From a halophilic archaeon J07HX64 (GTDB lineage: Archaea > Halobacteriota > Halobacteria > Halobacteriales > Haloarculaceae): a DNA stretch of 9,331 nucleotides. Below the pieces are notes generated by a model. It saw only the letters and a program-made list of their open reading frames with translations. It had not been told where the DNA came from and did no database searches. The stretch lies in the NCBI GenBank assembly GCA_000416085.1, contig KE356579.1:1497593-1506923 (forward strand), in the 5' to 3' direction. The translations under genes were made by a program, and so were the position numbers. This document shows positions 6,257 to 9,331 of this stretch, in pieces; within the stretch, counting starts at the first letter, position 1, and each line of letters starts with the position of its first letter.

Positions 6257-7528
6257 ATGGACCGTCGCGAGCGCCTGATACTGGCCTGTGCAGCAATCGC
6301 GGGCATCTTCCTGCTGGTGCAACTCGGCGCGCTCGCGTTTGTCGAACTCACGCCCGACGGCCTGCAGGAGACCGAGGACGGCGGCAACCCGACACTCAGT
6401 CTCGCGCTGGTCGTCGCGATGCTCGGTATGACCGTCGTGATGCTCGTCGCGCTCCGGTACGGTGGCCAGTCGGTTCTGCGCGGGTTTATTCTGCTTGCCA
6501 GCGTCTACATCTCCTTTTTTGCGCTGGACGTGCTCGTCCCCTCTCTGTTTACCCCTGCGGTGGGTGGCCAGACCGTTCCCGTGCTGGCGCTCGCGGGTGC
6601 AATCGGGATCGGGGTCGCGTTGTACGTCTACCCCGAGTGGTACGTCCTCGACACTGCCGGCGTCGTGATGGGTGTCGGTGCTGCCGGGTTGTTCGGTGTG
6701 AACTTCGGTATCCTCCCGACGGTGGTGTTGCTCTCCGTGCTCGCCGTCTACGACGCTATCAGCGTCTACGGCACCGAACACATGCTCACACTCGCCTCCG
6801 GCGTGATGGAAATGCGTGTTCCGGTGGTACTGGTTGTCCCGCTCTCGTTGTCGTACTCGTTTCTGGACACCGATCCGCCCGATGCTGTCGAGTCCGACGC
6901 CGACGTCACCGGCGAACCCGCGTCCGGTGCCGACAGCGGTGACCTGGCAACCAGCGACGGTGGCAGGGAGTCGACAACAGACGATACCGGCGACGAACCG
7001 ACAGACAGTGTGGACCCGGTGTCCGGCGGAGCAGACGGCACAGACGGCTCCGATGGCGGACCCGACACGGAGCACAGGGAGCTAACCGCGGCGGAGCTAG
7101 ATGCGCTCGGTCCCGACGGTATCGCGGACCTGGACCCGGAGCGGGTCGCCGCGCTGGACTCGTCGGTGCTCGAGTCGGTCGACGAGACGACCCGTGAGGC
7201 GCTCGGCGAGGCGTCGCCCGACCGCGACGCGATGTTCATCGGTCTCGGTGACGCCATCATGCCGACGGTGCTGGTTGCGAGTGCAGCGTTCTACGTCGAG
7301 ACAGACCCGGTGGTGAGTGCGTTCGGGATCCCGGCGACACTGCCGGCGCTCACTGCGATGGTCGGCACCCTGACCGGGTTGGTCGCCCTGCTGTGGCTGG
7401 TCACCCGGGGCCGGGCACACGCCGGACTGCCGCTGCTCAACGGCGGCGCAATCGCGGGCTATCTCCTCGGTGCAATCGCGAGTGGACTCACACTCGCGGA
7501 GGCGCTCGATCTCACCGGCATCCTGTGA
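6257..7528 (+). CDS. Presenilin/signal-peptide-peptidase-type intramembrane aspartyl protease
   Basis: Encodes 423 residues of a polytopic membrane protein. It carries the three signatures of the presenilin family: YD at 165-166 (AVYDAISVYGTEHM), GLGD at 329-332 (FIGLGDAIMP), and PAL at 363-365. D166 and D332 would be the catalytic pair that cleaves substrate helices within the membrane. Hydrophobic segments fall at about 7-30, 48-66, 76-96, 107-125, 131-149, 153-169, 188-203, 328-347, 356-382 and 396-413, so nine or ten membrane helices, near the nine expected. Between the YD and GLGD halves, residues 205-325 form a highly acidic soluble loop, longer than in minimal archaeal homologues and placed like the large loop of human presenilins. 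The substrate is unknown. It starts at the ATG at 6257, has no Shine-Dalgarno site, and is divergent from phaEC. The following transporter starts 93 nt after its stop. Confidence 0.92.
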   Translation: MDRRERLILACAAIAGIFLLVQLGALAFVELTPDGLQETEDGGNPTLSLALVVAMLGMTVVMLVALRYGGQSVLRGFILLASVYISFFALDVLVPSLFTPAVGGQTVPVLALAGAIGIGVALYVYPEWYVLDTAGVVMGVGAAGLFGVNFGILPTVVLLSVLAVYDAISVYGTEHMLTLASGVMEMRVPVVLVVPLSLSYSFLDTDPPDAVESDADVTGEPASGADSGDLATSDGGRESTTDDTGDEPTDSVDPVSGGADGTDGSDGGPDTEHRELTAAELDALGPDGIADLDPERVAALDSSVLESVDETTREALGEASPDRDAMFIGLGDAIMPTVLVASAAFYVETDPVVSAFGIPATLPALTAMVGTLTGLVALLWLVTRGRAHAGLPLLNGGAIAGYLLGAIASGLTLAEALDLTGIL

Positions 7529-7594
7529 ACAACAGCCACTCGGCTCGTCCTTCGAACCCGTTATTCCGGTTCCAGCGGATCGAGTCCAAACGCT

Positions 7595-7600
7595 GAATAG
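7595..7600 (+). promoter_or_regulatory. TATA-like box for the metal transporter gene
   Basis: GAATAG lies 22-27 nt before the ATG at 7622 in the 93-nt gap after the protease gene. It suggests that the transporter has its own leaderless promoter and is not simply cotranscribed. The consensus match is weak. Confidence 0.3.
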
Positions 7601-7621
7601 GAGAGTTCCCCTAAACTGTGT

Positions 7622-8524
7622 ATGAGCGACCCGCCTGAGCGCGGTCGGTTCGCCAAAGCGACGTGGGCGAACGTGCTTGGCAACACCGGGAAGATTGTTG
7701 CCGAGGGTGGTGCCGGGGTGCTGTTCGGGAGTGCGGCACTCCTCGCGGACGCGGCACACTCAGTGGCGGACCTCGTGGCGAGTCTGGTTGTCCTGGTCTG
7801 GGGGGACACCCGGTTCGACGCCCCCGACGCCGACCATCCACACGGCCACGCCCGCATCGAACCCCTGACAGCGCTGTTTGTCGGCGGTGTGATCGTTTTT
7901 CTGGGGCTTCTTCTATCATACGAGTCGGTCCAGGGCCTGCTCGCCGGGCCGGAGGTGCGGTTCAGCCCCCTGCTCGTCGGTGCACTCGGTTTCGCGATGG
8001 CCGATATGTACCTCATCTACCGGTACACCGCACAGATGAACACGGGGATCGGGTCGCCGGCACTGCGCGCGCTCGCAGCGGACTGTTTAAACGACCTCTA
8101 CACGTCCGTGGGGGTACTCGCCGGTATCGTCGGTGTGGCGCTGGGTGCCCCGATGCTCGACCCGGTTGCGGGTGCACTGGTGAGTCTGCTCGTGGTCTAC
8201 CAGGGGGTGACAATCGCCCGCGAAAACCTCGCCTATCTCTCCGGACGTGCCGCCCCGACCGACCGCCGTAACGCGGTGCTCGACGTGCTGTGTGCCCACG
8301 ATGCTGTCCAGGGCGTTCACGACCTGGCGGTGTTCTACGACGGCCCCAGACTGGAGGTCGAGGCACACATCGAGGTCGACGGTAACCTGACACTGCACGG
8401 CGCACACGATCTTGAGACAGAACTGCTCGATACCCTCGAACAGGTCGAGGAGGTCGAGGATGCCCACCTCCACCTCGACCCTGCCGGTATCGGTGAGTGG
8501 AAAGACGCCGACCAGAACGGGTGA
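7622..8524 (+). CDS. Cation diffusion facilitator (CDF) family divalent metal transporter
   Basis: Encodes 300 residues, normal CDF length. The family exports divalent metals such as Zn, Mn or Fe(II) by proton antiport. Membrane segments are at about 13-36, 37-60, 82-100, 115-134, 150-174 and 177-196, followed by a cytoplasmic ferredoxin-like domain (about 208-290). Helix 2 has H46-x3-D50 (LLADAAHSVAD). The loop after it has the family's HPHGH signature (72-76), and helix 5 has D154-x3-D158 (ADCLND) where zinc transporters usually have H-x3-D. In the C-terminal domain H233, H249, H262, H284 and D286 match the binuclear metal site known from E. coli YiiP, with almost the same numbering. The membrane site composition makes the metal uncertain. 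It starts at the ATG at 7622. It ends 9 nt from the convergent pilus gene. Confidence 0.93.
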   Translation: MSDPPERGRFAKATWANVLGNTGKIVAEGGAGVLFGSAALLADAAHSVADLVASLVVLVWGDTRFDAPDADHPHGHARIEPLTALFVGGVIVFLGLLLSYESVQGLLAGPEVRFSPLLVGALGFAMADMYLIYRYTAQMNTGIGSPALRALAADCLNDLYTSVGVLAGIVGVALGAPMLDPVAGALVSLLVVYQGVTIARENLAYLSGRAAPTDRRNAVLDVLCAHDAVQGVHDLAVFYDGPRLEVEAHIEVDGNLTLHGAHDLETELLDTLEQVEEVEDAHLHLDPAGIGEWKDADQNG

Positions 8525-8536
8525 GACAGTGTCTCA
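8522..8536. repeat. Perfect dyad spanning two convergent stop codons
   Basis: TGAGACA-G-TGTCTCA is symmetric over 15 nt. Its left TGA is the stop of the CDF gene and its right TCA is the TGA stop of the minus-strand pilus gene. It may act as a compact bidirectional terminator stem (six pairs with an AGT loop), but no T-run follows on either strand. Confidence 0.5.
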
Positions 8537-9331
8537 GGTGTCGTCCGACAGCACGTCGGGTACGACGCCCGGCAGGTCGACACAGTCACGGACCGACCGA
8601 CCGGTCACGAGTAACAGCAACAGACCGGTCTCGGAACCCGACCCGCCACCGCTCACCGCCCGCTCGACGAACACCCAGGTGATGAGCGCGATTGTCGAGA
8701 GAAACACCGCGTACTTTGCCCCCGACACCAGGTCGACGTTGCGGATGTAACCGGCGACGATGGCGGAGATGACCGCCTGGATTGTGACCGCGTGGAAAAA
8801 CAGCATCGAGAGGAACCCGGAGTCTAGATTGCCGATGAACTCCCCGGCGGCACCCTCGGCGTCTGCCTGTTCGTCGGCGAGGGCGGTCATCGCGTCCAGG
8901 AACTGTACCTGGAGCAGCGCCATCACCGCGAGCAGCGTCAGATACGTCATTATTATGATAACAACCTGCATCCGCGTCCGGGCGCGTCGCTCGCGGTCGA
9001 TGTCGTCCTGGTTCTCCGAGGTGGTTGCGGCCGTCGAGAGCACCCGCTGGATGTGACTCGAGGTCTCCTGGGCCTCGCTGATGAGTTTGACTGTCCGGGC
9101 GAGTCGCGGGATGTGATACTTGTTGTTGAACTCCCGGAGTGCCTCTTTCAGACTGTTGCCGTAGTTTACCTTCGCGTACATCGCCGCGAACTCGTCGGAA
9201 AGTTTGCCGGTGGAGGTCTCCGAGACCACACGAACCGACTCCAGCAGGGTCATACCAGTGTCGTTTGCGCTCGCCAGTTTCCGGAGATTCTCCGAGAGGG
9301 TGCCGAGCACCGCCCGCCGTGACCGGACGTT
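8534..9331 (-). CDS. TadC/GspF-family pilus or secretion membrane protein, C-terminal part (partial)
   Basis: The frame is open to the window edge at 9331, so the N-terminus is missing; 265 residues are visible. In numbering of the visible part, residues about 10-100 are a GspF/TadC cytoplasmic helical domain (ASANDTGMTLLESV, then KVNYGNSLKEALREF, then PRLARTVKLISEA, all typical). Membrane helices follow at about 121-145, 173-195 and 204-223, then a glycine/serine linker and a short tail. This family forms the membrane platform on which a hexameric ATPase drives assembly of type IV pili, archaella or related machines. The haloarchaeal PilC or FlaJ-like proteins are the nearest relatives; the visible part cannot separate them, though gene order outside the window would (a PilB-type ATPase normally lies just upstream). 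A GTG at 9310 is internal, because family sequence continues upstream of it. Confidence 0.88.
   Translation of the reverse strand, partial: NVRSRRAVLGTLSENLRKLASANDTGMTLLESVRVVSETSTGKLSDEFAAMYAKVNYGNSLKEALREFNNKYHIPRLARTVKLISEAQETSSHIQRVLSTAATTSENQDDIDRERRARTRMQVVIIIMTYLTLLAVMALLQVQFLDAMTALADEQADAEGAAGEFIGNLDSGFLSMLFFHAVTIQAVISAIVAGYIRNVDLVSGAKYAVFLSTIALITWVFVERAVSGGGSGSETGLLLLLVTGRSVRDCVDLPGVVPDVLSDDT

Noticed and set aside
5824..6942. A plus-strand frame of 372 codons running from phaE across the divergent promoter region into the protease gene
   Set aside because: It overlaps two real genes, is Arg/Cys-rich in its second half and crosses the control region; no motif supports it.
6239..7075. 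A minus-strand frame of 278 codons opposite the protease gene
   Set aside because: His/Asp/Arg-rich antisense shadow of a gene with all presenilin signatures.
1..9331. Search for CRISPR repeats, tRNA or rRNA genes, insertion sequences and terminal inverted repeats
   Set aside because: No regularly spaced repeat array, cloverleaf-like sequence, transposase motif or flanking direct/inverted repeat pair was seen.

Overview
The window is high-GC chromosomal DNA from a halophilic archaeon (class Halobacteria). The proteins are acidic, with Asp/Glu/Thr/Gly-rich linkers. Gene starts are mostly leaderless, with A/T-rich boxes about 25-30 nt upstream instead of Shine-Dalgarno sites. The gene content fits this too: a cis-prenyltransferase of haloarchaeal type, the PhaE/PhaC class III polyhydroxyalkanoate (PHA) synthase, a presenilin-type protease and an archaeal TadC/GspF pilus protein. 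The genus cannot be fixed from sequence alone. No rRNA, tRNA, CRISPR array, transposase or phage gene was seen; it looks like stable core chromosome.

Layout. (1) 75-1428, minus strand: a small zinc-finger-like haloarchaeal protein with a His-rich segment (DUF5810-like, 75-596), and upstream of it a GNAT acetyltransferase with an N-terminal winged-helix-like region (691-1428). (2) 1518-3860, plus strand, divergent from the GNAT gene: a cis-polyprenyl diphosphate synthase (uppS family, 1518-2441) and a LarA-type (lactate racemase family) protein (2586-3860). (3) 3967-6014, minus strand: the phaEC operon. phaE (5454-6014) and phaC (3967-5454) overlap by one base in TAATG, with a GGAGG site before phaC. 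PhaC carries an acidic linker and a C-terminal helix-hairpin-helix-like domain. (4) 6015-6256: a 242-bp divergent control region with a TATA-like box for phaE, a perfect 9-bp inverted repeat covering the predicted phaE transcription start, and several direct repeats. (5) 6257-8524, plus strand: a presenilin/signal peptide peptidase-type intramembrane aspartyl protease with a long acidic loop, then a cation diffusion facilitator metal transporter. (6) 8534-9331, minus strand: the C-terminal part of a TadC/GspF-family membrane protein of a type IV pilus-like machine, cut by the window edge. The transporter and this gene converge, and a perfect dyad spans both stop codons.

How it fits together. 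The one clear multi-gene unit is phaEC, making the two-subunit synthase that polymerises hydroxyacyl-CoA into storage granules. The other genes are housekeeping or single-function: dolichol-type lipid carrier synthesis, a probable nickel-pincer 2-hydroxyacid isomerase, intramembrane proteolysis, metal export and pilus assembly. I found no convincing undescribed multi-gene defence or mobile system. The most notable signals are the phaE operator-like dyad and repeat cluster, the PhaC C-terminal domain, and active-site variations in the LarA-like protein and the metal transporter.
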